From contig NZ_SMSJ01000001.1 in NCBI RefSeq assembly GCF_004355005.1, positions 248,001-312,000 of the forward strand: a stretch of 64,000 bases of DNA, written 5' to 3'. The notes under the pieces are model-generated. The model had not been told where the DNA came from, searched no databases, and saw only the letters and a list, made by a program, of their open reading frames with translations. Made by a program: the position numbers and the translations under genes. The stretch comes from Dankookia rubra. GTDB lineage: Bacteria; Pseudomonadota; Alphaproteobacteria; Acetobacterales; Acetobacteraceae. Below, one piece after another: positions 27,601 to 35,716 of the stretch (positions are counted from its first letter, which is position 1; each line of letters starts with the position of its first letter).

Positions 27601-27827
27601 TGGCCGTTCACTGAGGTTGGCGTCAGCCAATCGCCGATCAGCGACGTGCCGGAAGCGGCGGTGGAACTGCCGCTTCCGTCGAATTCCTTGAAGAGCAGCG
27701 TGACCGTGTCGTTGACGCCGTCGAAGCCGAGCAGCTTCTGCACTTCGGCCGCGACCGCGTCGGCGCCCGCCAACTGGCCAAGAATGATGGAGTTCGATTG
27801 CCCACGCAGCAGGATGTTCAGATTCAC
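24645..27827 (-). CDS. SGNH-type esterase fused to RTX calcium-binding repeats, type I secreted
   Basis: 1060 residues. The N-terminal domain carries SGNH/carbohydrate-esterase blocks: LLRGQSNS (catalytic Ser in GQSN, residues 9-12), VVLWLHNEYDSAD at 106-117, and GHMSDADA with the candidate catalytic His201. From about residue 380 to 1010 there are many RTX nonapeptides such as GGKGDDYMVGGTGADTF and GGGGNDTLWGGDGDDNL, which fold on calcium outside the cell. There is no N-terminal signal, and the C-terminus (ADFLFA) suits ABC type I export. The start is GTG at 27827 with GGGAGA upstream. The likely substrate is an acetylated surface or plant polysaccharide; no dedicated exporter is in the window. 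Confidence 0.87.
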   Translation of the reverse strand: MNLNILLRGQSNSIILGQLAGADAVAAEVQKLLGFDGVNDTVTLLFKEFDGSGSSTAASGTSLIGDWLTPTSVNGQTSWTPNTYEQGLINYVSGLSTTAKADPTVVLWLHNEYDSADSTLTAGTWTSAVRYDAAQLRAAFTAPVSYVFVEPIPLDAGKDAGAQAIRTGMEQLVAESGFNARLTASSDDLVMNGVFRGAAGHMSDADAALIADRAARSIAEVFAAFAKPGSALASGNIDDTGPIAVQAQQTGAREVSVSLLFDGATTLQALDTDAAAGIGWKAIAGSTVLEATGVALGANNTLVVGFGVDLPADARLYYGYGDSHLLGATGSASGNAIYDNQGMPLRSPAVGLVIGAAAVQPGATQAGTDGTDVMSAGPNGDTLIGGKGDDYMVGGTGADTFAFGLGDGTDWVDGFTPGKDHIRFAVGITAADVLVTPLQLSAGDAGPVSGLGVIYGSGGDGIFLAGVTALQAGDIVYAVPPVQPGQIILGSQNDDGLGAGNGGDTIIGGPGNDYMRGGAGKDVFGFNLGDGPDWVANFASGTDKLLFGGGLTLANITMAPMTLAGVSGLGVQYGPGVTDVVFLEAITALAADDITFGTVPTVKADAPMFLTGTAGPDALTGGEASDTLLGLGGHDTLTGGGGDDVIYAYANDSINGGAGRDVLYMVDDTPAFLAIDVNKIEFVAAGFGNDTIIGAGQTRTVEIYASAGDDSASGGSGDDWLWGSLGNDTLVGNAGDDVIVGDVGADSLSGGAGNDRMYIDAQDSFDGGDGFDAAYVIGGTGIAINLAATHMEWVTDFVDGNDTLDASGTTTGVEFYAGGGNDLLTGGSGGDLVFAGEGADTLIGGAGDDGLIGEGGADSISGGDGNDRIYADASDTIDGGDGYDIMYMVTDAPYAVDLGAIHVEWLFAGAGNDSVASSTATPIQVYANAGNDTVSGGGGNDTLWGGDGDDNLVGNAGSDTLVGEAGNDTLAGGAGDDGLYGGNGADVFVLGAGWGNDTIFDWQDGSDLIDARALASLGVTTIGSFTIAANGTNALVGYAGNTLTIIGAAGKIDAADFLFA

Positions 27828-27975
27828 GTCGACTGGTCTCCCCGGGGCGCAGGCCGCAGCACTGGCGGCGCGCCGGTCGGGGAAGAAATGACGAGAAAGG
27901 TCCGTTCAGTCCTTCCACGAAAAGGTAATCAAGCAACACGAATCCGTTAACCAAGCGTGACTGTATTGCTCAAGC
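27828..27975 (-). promoter_or_regulatory. Upstream region of the RTX gene, AT-richer patch
   Basis: 148 bases between the terminator and the GTG start. Positions about 27910-27975 are markedly AT-richer than the rest of the window, as expected for a promoter of the RTX gene on the minus strand. I could not settle on a -35/-10 pair. Confidence 0.4.
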
Positions 27976-28015
27976 AAAAAAGAGCGATGCGTGGCGCACC
28001 CGGAGTGCGCCACGC
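27976..28015 (-). terminator. Rho-independent terminator of ETF-QO gene
   Basis: On the minus strand, the stem GCGTGGCGCAC pairs with GTGCGCCACGC around a short loop (27989-28015). About 7 bases later comes a run of six T (27976-27981). It begins 7 bases after the ETF-QO stop codon. Confidence 0.85.
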
Positions 28016-28021
28016 CGGCGA

Positions 28022-29737
28022 TTACATCCCGCCGATGTAGTTCGGCCCGCCGCCGCCCTGCGGCGTGGTCCAGTCGATGTTCTGGCCGGGATCCTTGATG
28101 TCGCAGGTCTTGCAGTGCACGCAATTCTGCGCGTTGATCACCAGCCGCGCGCCGGCATCGCCGGCCTCGACCGCGGCGCCCCCGCCGGTCGCCCCTTCGG
28201 TCGCCTCCGCATCCGGCGTGCCCTTCAGCTCGCGCTCCGCGTCCGGCCCCACCGCCTCGTAGACCGCGGCCGGGCAGTAGCGGCTTTCCGGGCTGCGGAA
28301 CTGGTCCCAGTTCACGCCCTTCCAGGCACCCGGATCCTTCAGCTTGAGGTGGGCCGGCTGGTCCTCCTCATGGTTGGTGTTCGACAGGAAGACCGAGGAG
28401 AGCCGGTCGAAGCTCAGCTTCCCGTCGGGCTTCGGGTATTCGATGCGCTTCGACTCCGAGGCCTTCTTCAGCGTCTCGTGGTCCTGGTGGTGGCCCCAGG
28501 TCCATGGCGCCTTGCCGCGGAAGACGAAGGTGTCGAGGCCGGCATTGATCAGCCCGCCCCAGAGCCCGAACTTGGCGAAGCCCGGGCGGATGTTGCGGAC
28601 GGCGGCAAGCTCGCTCCAGACCCAGCTCGCCTTCAGCGCCGCCGGGTAGCTCTCGAGCACCGCGGGGCGGTCCTCCCCGGCCAGCGCGGCGGCAACGGCA
28701 TCGGCCGCCACCATGCCGGACTTCATGCTGGTATGGGTGCCCTTGATCTTCGGCACGTTGAGGAAGCCGGCGGTGTCGCCGATCAGCATGCCGCCCGGGA
28801 AGACCAGCTTCGGGACCGCCTGGATGCCGCCCTCGTTCAGCGCGCGGGCGCCGTAGGCGATGCGCTTGCCGCCCTCCAGCATCTTCGCCACCTCGGGGTG
28901 GGTCTTGAAGCGCTGGAATTCGTCGAAGGGCGAGAGCCAGGGGTTCGGATAGTCGAGGCCGACGACGAAGCCTATGCTGACGAGGTTCTCGCCCAGCATG
29001 TAGAGCCAGGACCCGCCATAGGTGTCCGACGGCACCGGCCAGCCGGTGGAATGCCAGACCAGGCCGGGCTTGTGGTTCGCCTTCGGGATCTCCCAGAGCT
29101 CCTTCATGCCGAGCGCATAGGTCTGCGGCGCGACGCCCTCGCGCAGCCCGTAGCGTTCCTGCAGCTTCTTGGTCAGCGAGCCGCGGCAACCCTCGGCAAA
29201 GAGCGTGTAGGTGGCACGCAGCTCCATGCCCGGCTCGTAGTTCGGGCCCTTGCTGCCGTCCTTCAGGATCCCGGCGACGCCGGCGACGACGCCTTTCACC
29301 TGGCCGTCCTCGACGATGGTCTCGGAGGCCGCGAAGCCGGGGTAGATCTCGACCCCGAGCGCCTCGGCCTTGGCGCCGAGCCAGCGGCAGACATTGCCAA
29401 GGCTGACGATGTAGTTGCCGTGGTTGTTCATCTGCGGCGGCGTCGGCAGCTTGATGGCCCGCGTCGCCGTCAGCAGCATGAACTTGTCGTCGGTCGCCGG
29501 CGTCGCCAGCGCCGGCGGGTCGTCGCGCCAGTCGGGGATCAGCTCGTCGAGCGCGCGCGGCTCGAGCACCGCGCCCGAGAGGATATGGGCGCCGATCTCG
29601 CTGCCCTTCTCCACCAGGCAGACCGTGGCATCCGGCGCGACCTGTTTGAGGCGGATCGCGGCGGCGAGCCCGGCCGGGCCGCCCCCGACGATGAGCACAT
29701 CGAATTCCATCGCCTCACGTTCTTCAGCGCCGGACAT
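28022..29737 (-). CDS. Electron transfer flavoprotein-ubiquinone oxidoreductase
   Basis: 571 residues. Passes electrons from ETF, fed by acyl-CoA and amine dehydrogenases, to ubiquinone at the inner membrane. The FAD site is DVLIVGGGPAGLAAAIRL, followed by GAHILSGAVLEPRAL. The [4Fe-4S] ligands lie in SRYCPAAVYE and NCVHCKTCDIKDP near the C-terminus. Compared with relatives it has a Gly/Ala-rich insertion between these Cys (EATEGATGGGAAVEAGDAG). ATG at 29737 follows GGAGGAGCC. It is divergent from the uracil-DNA glycosylase gene and ends at a strong terminator. Confidence 0.95.
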   Translation of the reverse strand: MSGAEEREAMEFDVLIVGGGPAGLAAAIRLKQVAPDATVCLVEKGSEIGAHILSGAVLEPRALDELIPDWRDDPPALATPATDDKFMLLTATRAIKLPTPPQMNNHGNYIVSLGNVCRWLGAKAEALGVEIYPGFAASETIVEDGQVKGVVAGVAGILKDGSKGPNYEPGMELRATYTLFAEGCRGSLTKKLQERYGLREGVAPQTYALGMKELWEIPKANHKPGLVWHSTGWPVPSDTYGGSWLYMLGENLVSIGFVVGLDYPNPWLSPFDEFQRFKTHPEVAKMLEGGKRIAYGARALNEGGIQAVPKLVFPGGMLIGDTAGFLNVPKIKGTHTSMKSGMVAADAVAAALAGEDRPAVLESYPAALKASWVWSELAAVRNIRPGFAKFGLWGGLINAGLDTFVFRGKAPWTWGHHQDHETLKKASESKRIEYPKPDGKLSFDRLSSVFLSNTNHEEDQPAHLKLKDPGAWKGVNWDQFRSPESRYCPAAVYEAVGPDAERELKGTPDAEATEGATGGGAAVEAGDAGARLVINAQNCVHCKTCDIKDPGQNIDWTTPQGGGGPNYIGGM

Positions 29738-29833
29738 GCCTGGCTCCTCCTTGTCTGCCCCGCATGTAGCGTCGCTCCTGCTTGCGCGGAACCCCGCGCC
29801 CAGCCGATACGGGGGTGAGGAAAGGCGGGCAGC

Positions 29834-30655
29834 ATGACGGAGGCCATGACGCAGGAGGCGCTGCTGGCGGCCCTCCGGCTGCAGATCGACTGGGGGGCGG
29901 AGGAGGCGCTGGAGGCGGCGCCGATCGATCGCACGGTCCCGCGCGTCGCGGCCCCGGCCGAGGCGGTCGCCTCGATCCTTCCGGGCATGCCGGCCAAGGG
30001 AGGGCGGGAGGCGCAGCCCCGGGCCCTGCCCGCCCGGCTTGCCCCGCCGCCCGGCGCGACCCGGGCCGCAGCGCTGGCGGCGCAGGCCGACAGCCTGGCG
30101 GCCCTGCGCGCCGCGATGGCCGAGTTCGACACCAGCCCGCTGCGCGAGACCGCGACCAACCTGGTCTTCGCCGACGGTGTGCCCGAGAGCGGCCTGATGC
30201 TGATCGGCGAGGCGCCGGGCGGCGACGAGGACCGCCTCGGCCGGCCCTTCGTCGGCGTCTCCGGCCAGCTGCTGGACCGCATGCTGGGCTCGATCGGGCT
30301 GCACCGGGAGAGCGGCTTCTACATCACCAACATCCTGCCCTTCCGCCCGCCGGGGAACCGCACGCCGACCGATGCGGAGATCGCGCTCTTCCTGCCCTTC
30401 GTGCTGCGCCACATCGTGCTGGCGAAGCCGCGGCAACTGGTGCTGCTGGGCGGCGTCGCGGCTAAGGCGCTGCTGCGGTCGAAGGAGGGGATCACCCGCC
30501 TGCGTGGCCGTTGGCATCAAGTAACGATCGATGACAACCAGTCATTGCCGGCGCTCGCCACCCTGCATCCAGCCTACCTGTTGCGAAACCCCGCGGCGAA
30601 GCGGGACGCCTGGGCCGATCTCCTGTTGCTGCAGCGGAGCCTGACCCCGCAATAG
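29834..30655 (+). CDS. Uracil-DNA glycosylase, family 4-like, without cysteines
   Basis: 273 residues. Removes uracil from DNA. The motifs are [19 protein letters not shown] (water-activating loop), [14 protein letters not shown] and the DNA-intercalating [17 protein letters not shown]. An Ala/Pro-rich extension of about 90 residues precedes the domain, as in alphaproteobacterial members. I find no cysteine anywhere, whereas family 4 enzymes normally hold a [4Fe-4S] cluster with four Cys; the usual N-terminal Cys region reads [13 protein letters not shown]. The fold is probably kept without the cluster. Confidence 0.88.
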   Translation: MTEAMTQEALLAALRLQIDWGAEEALEAAPIDRTVPRVAAPAEAVASILPGMPAKGGREAQPRALPARLAPPPGATRAAALAAQADSLAALRAAMAEFDTSPLRETATNLVFADGVPESGLMLIGEAPGGDEDRLGRPFVGVSGQLLDRMLGSIGLHRESGFYITNILPFRPPGNRTPTDAEIALFLPFVLRHIVLAKPRQLVLLGGVAAKALLRSKEGITRLRGRWHQVTIDDNQSLPALATLHPAYLLRNPAAKRDAWADLLLLQRSLTPQ

Positions 30656-30791
30656 CCAGCGGGCGGCCAGTTCCTCTGTTCATCAACAAACCGTAAGCTG
30701 TTGGCATTGAACACCACACGGGTTCTTTCTGCAACGGTCTGGATTTTCCGGGTTGCACCGCCTCCGTGATCGCCGCTAACGGAAGCGGGCC

Positions 30792-32624
30792 ATGCCCGCC
30801 GTCGGCCCCATGGCCCGCAGTTCCCTTCGCCCCCTGCTTGCCGGGGTCCTGTGGGGAGCGGCGCTGATGACCGGGCTGCCGAAGCCCGCCACGGCGCAGA
30901 GGGCCACTGACCAGACCGCCATGAGCGTCCCCCGGCCCGCCGCCTCCGGCGGGGTTCCCGGCCTGCCCCAGGTGTTGGCCCCGTCCGACGCCACCCGGCT
31001 GAGACGCGTCTTCGACCTGCAGTCGCGCGGCGATCCCGCCGCCGCGGCGCGCGAGGCCGATCGCCTGGACGATCGCCGGCTCATGGGCCATGTCCTGGCC
31101 GACCGTTACCTGCGGGCGGGGGCATCGGCCTCGGCGCCCGAGGTGCAGTCCTGGCTGGCGCAGTATTCCGATCACCCCGAGGCGATGCGGCTGCACGACC
31201 TGCTCGGCCGCCTGCTGCCGCGCGGCGCCGCCCTCCCCGCCCCGCCGGCGCCGCCCGAGCCGCTCTCGCCCGAGGCCGCCCTGGCGCCGGAGGAGCGCGC
31301 GCCGAGCCTCGCCAGCGTCGCCCGCAATCCCGGCCTCGACCGAGCCGTGCGCGACCGGGCGCGGGAGGGCAATGCCGGCGCCGCCCTTGGGCTCATCGGT
31401 CGGACCAAGGGGCTGAGCCCGGCCTATGCCGGGCTGCTGCGCGCCGACCTCGCCATCGGCCTCTTCCGCGCCGGGCAGGACGAGGAGGCGCTGCGGATCG
31501 CCGCCGAGGCCGTCCGGGCCGGCGAGCCGAGCGGCCTCGCCGCCTTCGCCGCCGGCCTCTCGGCCTGGGGGCTTGGCCGGTACGAGGCCGCCCTGCCCTA
31601 TTTCGAGCGGGCCGCCCGCAACGACCAGGCGGCGCCCGCGCTGCGCGCGGCGGCCGCCTTCTGGACCGCCCGCGCCGCGGTCCGGGCGCGCAAGCCGCAG
31701 CTCTATGTCGCCTGGATGATGCAGGCGGCGCAGGAGCCGCGGACCTTCTACGGCCTGGTCGCCCGCCGCAGCCTTGGCCTCGGCGCCGGCTTTGCCTGGG
31801 AAGGCGAGCTGGCCGGGGAGGCCGAGGCTGCCGCGGTCGCCGAGACCGCCGGCGGCTGGCGGGCGCTGGCCCTGCTGCAGGTCGGCCAGCCGGCGCGGGC
31901 CGAGGCCGAGCTGCGCCAGCTCTGGGCCAAGGCGAAGCGCAATCCCGGGCTGGTCAGGGCCATGCTCGTGGTCGCCTCCCAGGCCAGCCTCCCGGGACTG
32001 ACGGCGCAGCTCGCCGCCGCCTCCCAGGCCGAGGACGGCAGGCCGCGCGACTTCGCCCGCTTCCCCGTGCCGAAGCTGGTGCCGCAGGGCGGCTACCGGG
32101 TCGACCCGGCGCTGCTCTATGCCCTGGCGCTGCAGGAGAGCCGCTTCGACGCCGGCGCCGTCTCCCCCGCCGGGGCGCGCGGGCTGATGCAGATCATGCC
32201 GGCGACCGCCAGCTACCTGTCGCGTGATCCCTCGCTGCAGGCGGAGGGCGCGCAGCGGCTGCATGACCCGGCCTATTCGCTCGAGCTCGGCCAGCGCTAC
32301 CTGCACTACCTCGCGCGGCATGACGGCGTCGGCGGCAACCTGGTCCGGCTGCTGGCCGCCTACAATGCCGGGCCGGGCAACCTGCTGAAATGGCTGCCGG
32401 CGCATGGCCACCGCGACGACCCCTTCCTCTTCGTCGAGGCGATCCCCTTCGACGAGACGCGGGGCTTCGTGCAGCAGGTGCTGACCTATTCCTGGATCTA
32501 TGCCTCCCGCCTCGGCCTGCCGGCGCCGAGCCTCGACCAGCTCGCGGCCGGCGGCTTCCCGCGCTTCAGCGAGCCGGCCGATGTCGTGGCGATGCTGCGC
32601 CAGCGGGGCCGCGCGCTGCACTGA
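30792..32624 (+). CDS. Soluble lytic murein transglycosylase
   Basis: 610 residues. Cleaves peptidoglycan between MurNAc and GlcNAc in the periplasm. An N-terminal hydrophobic export segment (LRPLLAGVLWGAALMTGL) precedes a long helical-repeat region typical of Slt70-like enzymes. The catalytic Glu is in LYALALQESRFDAGAVSP, followed by GARGLMQIMPATA and LLAAYNAGPGNLLKW. ATG at 30792 and ATG at 30810 both leave the signal intact. The 136-base upstream gap is AT-richer and probably contains its promoter. Confidence 0.92.
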   Translation: MPAVGPMARSSLRPLLAGVLWGAALMTGLPKPATAQRATDQTAMSVPRPAASGGVPGLPQVLAPSDATRLRRVFDLQSRGDPAAAAREADRLDDRRLMGHVLADRYLRAGASASAPEVQSWLAQYSDHPEAMRLHDLLGRLLPRGAALPAPPAPPEPLSPEAALAPEERAPSLASVARNPGLDRAVRDRAREGNAGAALGLIGRTKGLSPAYAGLLRADLAIGLFRAGQDEEALRIAAEAVRAGEPSGLAAFAAGLSAWGLGRYEAALPYFERAARNDQAAPALRAAAAFWTARAAVRARKPQLYVAWMMQAAQEPRTFYGLVARRSLGLGAGFAWEGELAGEAEAAAVAETAGGWRALALLQVGQPARAEAELRQLWAKAKRNPGLVRAMLVVASQASLPGLTAQLAAASQAEDGRPRDFARFPVPKLVPQGGYRVDPALLYALALQESRFDAGAVSPAGARGLMQIMPATASYLSRDPSLQAEGAQRLHDPAYSLELGQRYLHYLARHDGVGGNLVRLLAAYNAGPGNLLKWLPAHGHRDDPFLFVEAIPFDETRGFVQQVLTYSWIYASRLGLPAPSLDQLAAGGFPRFSEPADVVAMLRQRGRALH

Positions 32625-32676
32625 GGCCTCCCTGGCGGGCCGTCCCGCGCCTGACTCGGTCCTCCGGCGATCCGCC

Positions 32677-33231
32677 TCAGCCGATGAAGGCCCGCAGCAT
32701 GCGGGCCAGCCGGCCGCCGCGCCGCCAATGCGCCAGCGCCTGCCGCGCCGCATCGCGGTCCCGCTCGGCCGCCGCGACCTGCTGGCGCAATGCCGCCGCC
32801 TCGGCCTCGGTCGCCGCGACGATCGCCTGGGATGCGGTCTGGAAGCGCAGGCTCGCCGCCGCCAGCTCCGCCCGCGCCGCCTGGGTCACCCGGGTCGCCT
32901 CGCTCAGCTGCGCCGCATGGGCGACGATCTCCCAGCTCCGCCGGTTGGCGAGCGCCAGCAGCGCCGCCCGGGAGTCGCGCAGCGCCGTGGCGCCCGCGGC
33001 CAGCATCGAGTCCCGCTCCGCCAGGGCGGCCTCATGGGCCAGCGCCTGCGCCTCCAGCGTCTCGCCCCGCTGCTCGGCCAGCCGCCGCGCCTCGGCGGTC
33101 GCCGCCGTGGCGGTGGCGAGCGCTTCCCGCAGGGTGAGGATATGCCCTTCCAGCACGCCCGGCGGGCCGGCGGCCTCGACCGGGGTCGCGGGCAAGGCCT
33201 CGCCCAGGGCGGGATCCACCGCGTCAACCAT
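32677..33231 (-). CDS. Hypothetical coiled-coil protein
   Basis: 184 residues, Ala/Glu/Arg-rich and almost wholly helical, with heptad-like runs such as EALATATAATAEARRLAEQR and QQVAAAERDRDAARQALAHW. A basic C-terminus (RRGGRLARMLRAFIG) could form an amphipathic membrane-touching helix. No catalytic motif is present. ATG at 33231 is the first sensible start; upstream in-frame sequence looks non-coding. It is divergent from moaB. Function unknown. Confidence 0.6.
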   Translation of the reverse strand: MVDAVDPALGEALPATPVEAAGPPGVLEGHILTLREALATATAATAEARRLAEQRGETLEAQALAHEAALAERDSMLAAGATALRDSRAALLALANRRSWEIVAHAAQLSEATRVTQAARAELAAASLRFQTASQAIVAATEAEAAALRQQVAAAERDRDAARQALAHWRRGGRLARMLRAFIG

Positions 33232-33368
33232 CAACCCCCCACCCCGCGCTGCTAACGCCATTGTAGAGGATATATGGGTCCGATGGGCAGTCTTAGGTGT
33301 GGTGCCGGGAGGGGTGGATTCCGCCGGCCGGAGGGGCGACATAGGGACCTCGCCGCGGGAGCCACGAG

Positions 33369-33908
33369 ATGCCGATCGATCCGAGCCTGCCCTTCGTCCC
33401 GGTCAACATCGCCGTGCTGACCGTTTCCGACACCCGCGACCTCGCTTCCGACCGCTCCGGCCAGACGCTGCAGGACCGGATCGAGGCGGCCGGGCATCGC
33501 TGCGTCGCGCGGGAGATCGTCCGCGACGAGGCCGATGCGATCGAGGCGGTGCTGCGGCGCTGGATCGCCGATCCGGCGATCGATTGCGGCATCACCACGG
33601 GCGGGACCGGCATCACCGGCCGCGACGTAACGCCGGAGGCTTTCCAGCGGGTGCTGGAGAAGGAGATCGAGGGCTTCGGCGAGCTGTTCCGGATGCTGAG
33701 CTACCAGAAGATCGGCACCAGCACGATGCAGAGCCGGGCGCTGGGCGGCGTCGCTGACGGCACCTACCTGTTCGCGCTGCCGGGCAGCACCGGCGCCTGC
33801 AAGGATGCCTGGGACGACATCCTGCTCTACCAGCTCGATGCGCGGCACCGCCCCTGCAACCTGGTGGAGCTGATGCCGCGGCTGAAGGAGCACCTGAAGG
33901 CGGCGTGA
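33369..33908 (+). CDS. moaB: Molybdenum cofactor biosynthesis protein B
   Basis: 179 residues. MoaB/MogA fold, adenylates molybdopterin before molybdenum insertion. [20 protein letters not shown] opens the domain, [17 protein letters not shown] is the molybdopterin-binding motif and [18 protein letters not shown] the second. The length matches MoaB. Other cofactor genes are not nearby. A GGAG-like site (GCGGGAGCCACGAG) precedes ATG 33369. Confidence 0.95.
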   Translation: MPIDPSLPFVPVNIAVLTVSDTRDLASDRSGQTLQDRIEAAGHRCVAREIVRDEADAIEAVLRRWIADPAIDCGITTGGTGITGRDVTPEAFQRVLEKEIEGFGELFRMLSYQKIGTSTMQSRALGGVADGTYLFALPGSTGACKDAWDDILLYQLDARHRPCNLVELMPRLKEHLKAA

Positions 33909-33921
33909 GGCGGGCGGCGGC

Positions 33922-34161
33922 TCAGCTTTCCACGTCCGCCTCCGGCCGGTCGTCGCCGGCCGAGAATTCGGTGTGCCAGGCCCCGGTCTCGTCCTGGAAC
34001 TCGATATAGGCCGCATTGCCGGGCACGTGCTGTTCCCGCGCCACGCGGTGCGCCGCGGCGAGCGCCGCCGAGCGCGTGGCGAAGGCCTCGGAGAAGACGT
34101 CGCCGAGCTTGTAGGCCCAGCCGCCGTCGTGCTGGACGATCCTGTAATGGATCCTGGTCAT
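33922..34161 (-). CDS. DUF2188-like small protein
   Basis: 79 residues. It begins MTRIHYRIVQHDGGWAYKLG and contains AFATRSAALAAAHRVAREQH, the beta-hairpin-plus-helix pattern of DUF2188-type proteins that read out as a W-x-V plus A-rich helix. Function unknown. It lies between moaB (convergent) and the amidase gene. Confidence 0.65.
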   Translation of the reverse strand: MTRIHYRIVQHDGGWAYKLGDVFSEAFATRSAALAAAHRVAREQHVPGNAAYIEFQDETGAWHTEFSAGDDRPEADVES

Positions 34162-34229
34162 GCCGCAGTCCCTTCCGCTTGCGCCGCCCATATTGGCGCC
34201 GGCGGCCCGGCTTGCACCGGGGGGCGGCT

Positions 34230-35684
34230 TCACGCCTCCGGCGGCGGCACCGCCCCAGGGCGCGGGTCGATCGGCAGCAGCCGGTCGAGGCCGCTCGCCT
34301 GCTCGAACAGCGCCGCGGCGCGCAGCGCCACATCCTCCCGCCGCGGCGGCGCCGCGACCTGCAGCCCGACCGGGCGGCCGTGCTGGTCGAAGCCGCAAGG
34401 GACGGCGACCGCCGGGCTGCCGGCCAACGTCATCGTCGCGTTCAGCATCGACCCGCCCATGTAGTTGTCGAGCTTGCGGCCGGCGATGCTCTCCGGCGCG
34501 CGCAGCATGACGTCGAAGGCGGGCGTCGGCGCGGAAGGCGTGACAAAGACGTCGTACCGGCCGAAGATCCGCGCCATCTCGCGGTAGAAGCGGGCGCGCT
34601 CGCGGTCGGCCCAGGCGAGCTGGCTCGGCGTGGCATTCAGCCCTCGCTCGGTGTTCCAGACGATGTCGGGTTTCAGCAGGTCGCGTTTCTCGCGCAATTG
34701 GATTTCGCGATCGACGACGAAATGCTGGCTGCGCAGCACCAGCAGCGCCTCGGCCAGCTCGCCGAGGTCCGGCGAGACCTCCTCGACCACGCAGCCGAGG
34801 CCGGCGAAGCGGCGGATGGCGGCCTCGCAGATCGCCCGCATCTCGCGGTCCACTGCCAGCGCGCCGCCATAGTCGAGGGTGAAGGCGACGCGCGGGCGCC
34901 AGGTGCCGATGCCGCGGACCGCCTCGACATAGGGCAGCGCCGGCGCGTCGTAGGTCAGCGGGTCGGCGGGGTCCCAGCCCGCCATGGTGTCGAGGAAGAG
35001 CGCGAGGTCGGGGATGTTGCGCGCCATCGGCCCCTGCACCGAAAGCGGCGAGAAGAGGTTGTTCACCGTCCCCCGCGTGACGCGCCCGGGGCTCGGCCGG
35101 ATGCCCACCACGCTGCAATAGGTGCCGGGCCGGCGCAGGCTGCCGGCATGGTCGGTGCCCTGGGCCAGCCAAGCCTCGCCGGTCGCCAGGCTGACCGCGC
35201 CGCCGCCGGTGCTGCCGCCGCAGGTCAGCGACGTGTTCCAGGGATTGCGGGTGCGGCCGAAGACCTCGTTGAAAGTCGATCCGCCGGCGCCGAATTCCGG
35301 GGTGTTCGACTTGCCGATGACGATGCCGCCGAGCGCCTCGATCCGCCGCACCACGGGGTGCGAGGCATCGGGCACGTGGTCCCTGAAGATCGGCGAGCCA
35401 TAGGTGGTCCGCACCCCGGCGACGTCGGTCAGGTCCTTGATCGAGACCGGCAGGCCGCCGAGCCAGCCCGGCTCGCCGGCCCGCTCCGCGCCCTCCCCGG
35501 CCATGATCCGCCGCGCATGGTCGCGCGCGCGGTCGAGGCAGAGGGTCGGCAGCGCGTTCACCGCCGGCTCGACCGCGGCGATCCGCGCGGCGGCGGCCTC
35601 CACCAGCTCGAGCGGCGAGACCTCGCGGCGCGCGAGGCGCGCGACGGCCTCGGTCGCGGTCAGGCGGATCAGGTCGTCGGACAT
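34230..35684 (-). CDS. Amidase (amidase signature family)
   Basis: 484 residues. The Ser-cisSer-Lys triad is visible: Lys in LPVSIKDLTDVAGV, cis-Ser in TCGGSTGGGAVSLATG, and nucleophile Ser in GTDHAGSLRRPG (the more usual form is GTDIGGSIR). Members hydrolyse small amides or act as subunits of other hydrolases; the substrate is unknown. ATG at 35684 gives the standard N-terminus (LTATEAVARLARREVSPLEL). It follows the enolase-superfamily gene by 32 bases and may be cotranscribed. Confidence 0.92.
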   Translation of the reverse strand: MSDDLIRLTATEAVARLARREVSPLELVEAAAARIAAVEPAVNALPTLCLDRARDHARRIMAGEGAERAGEPGWLGGLPVSIKDLTDVAGVRTTYGSPIFRDHVPDASHPVVRRIEALGGIVIGKSNTPEFGAGGSTFNEVFGRTRNPWNTSLTCGGSTGGGAVSLATGEAWLAQGTDHAGSLRRPGTYCSVVGIRPSPGRVTRGTVNNLFSPLSVQGPMARNIPDLALFLDTMAGWDPADPLTYDAPALPYVEAVRGIGTWRPRVAFTLDYGGALAVDREMRAICEAAIRRFAGLGCVVEEVSPDLGELAEALLVLRSQHFVVDREIQLREKRDLLKPDIVWNTERGLNATPSQLAWADRERARFYREMARIFGRYDVFVTPSAPTPAFDVMLRAPESIAGRKLDNYMGGSMLNATMTLAGSPAVAVPCGFDQHGRPVGLQVAAPPRREDVALRAAALFEQASGLDRLLPIDPRPGAVPPPEA

Positions 35685-35716
35685 GCGGTGCTCCCCGGGC
35701 GAGGCGCCAGTATGCG

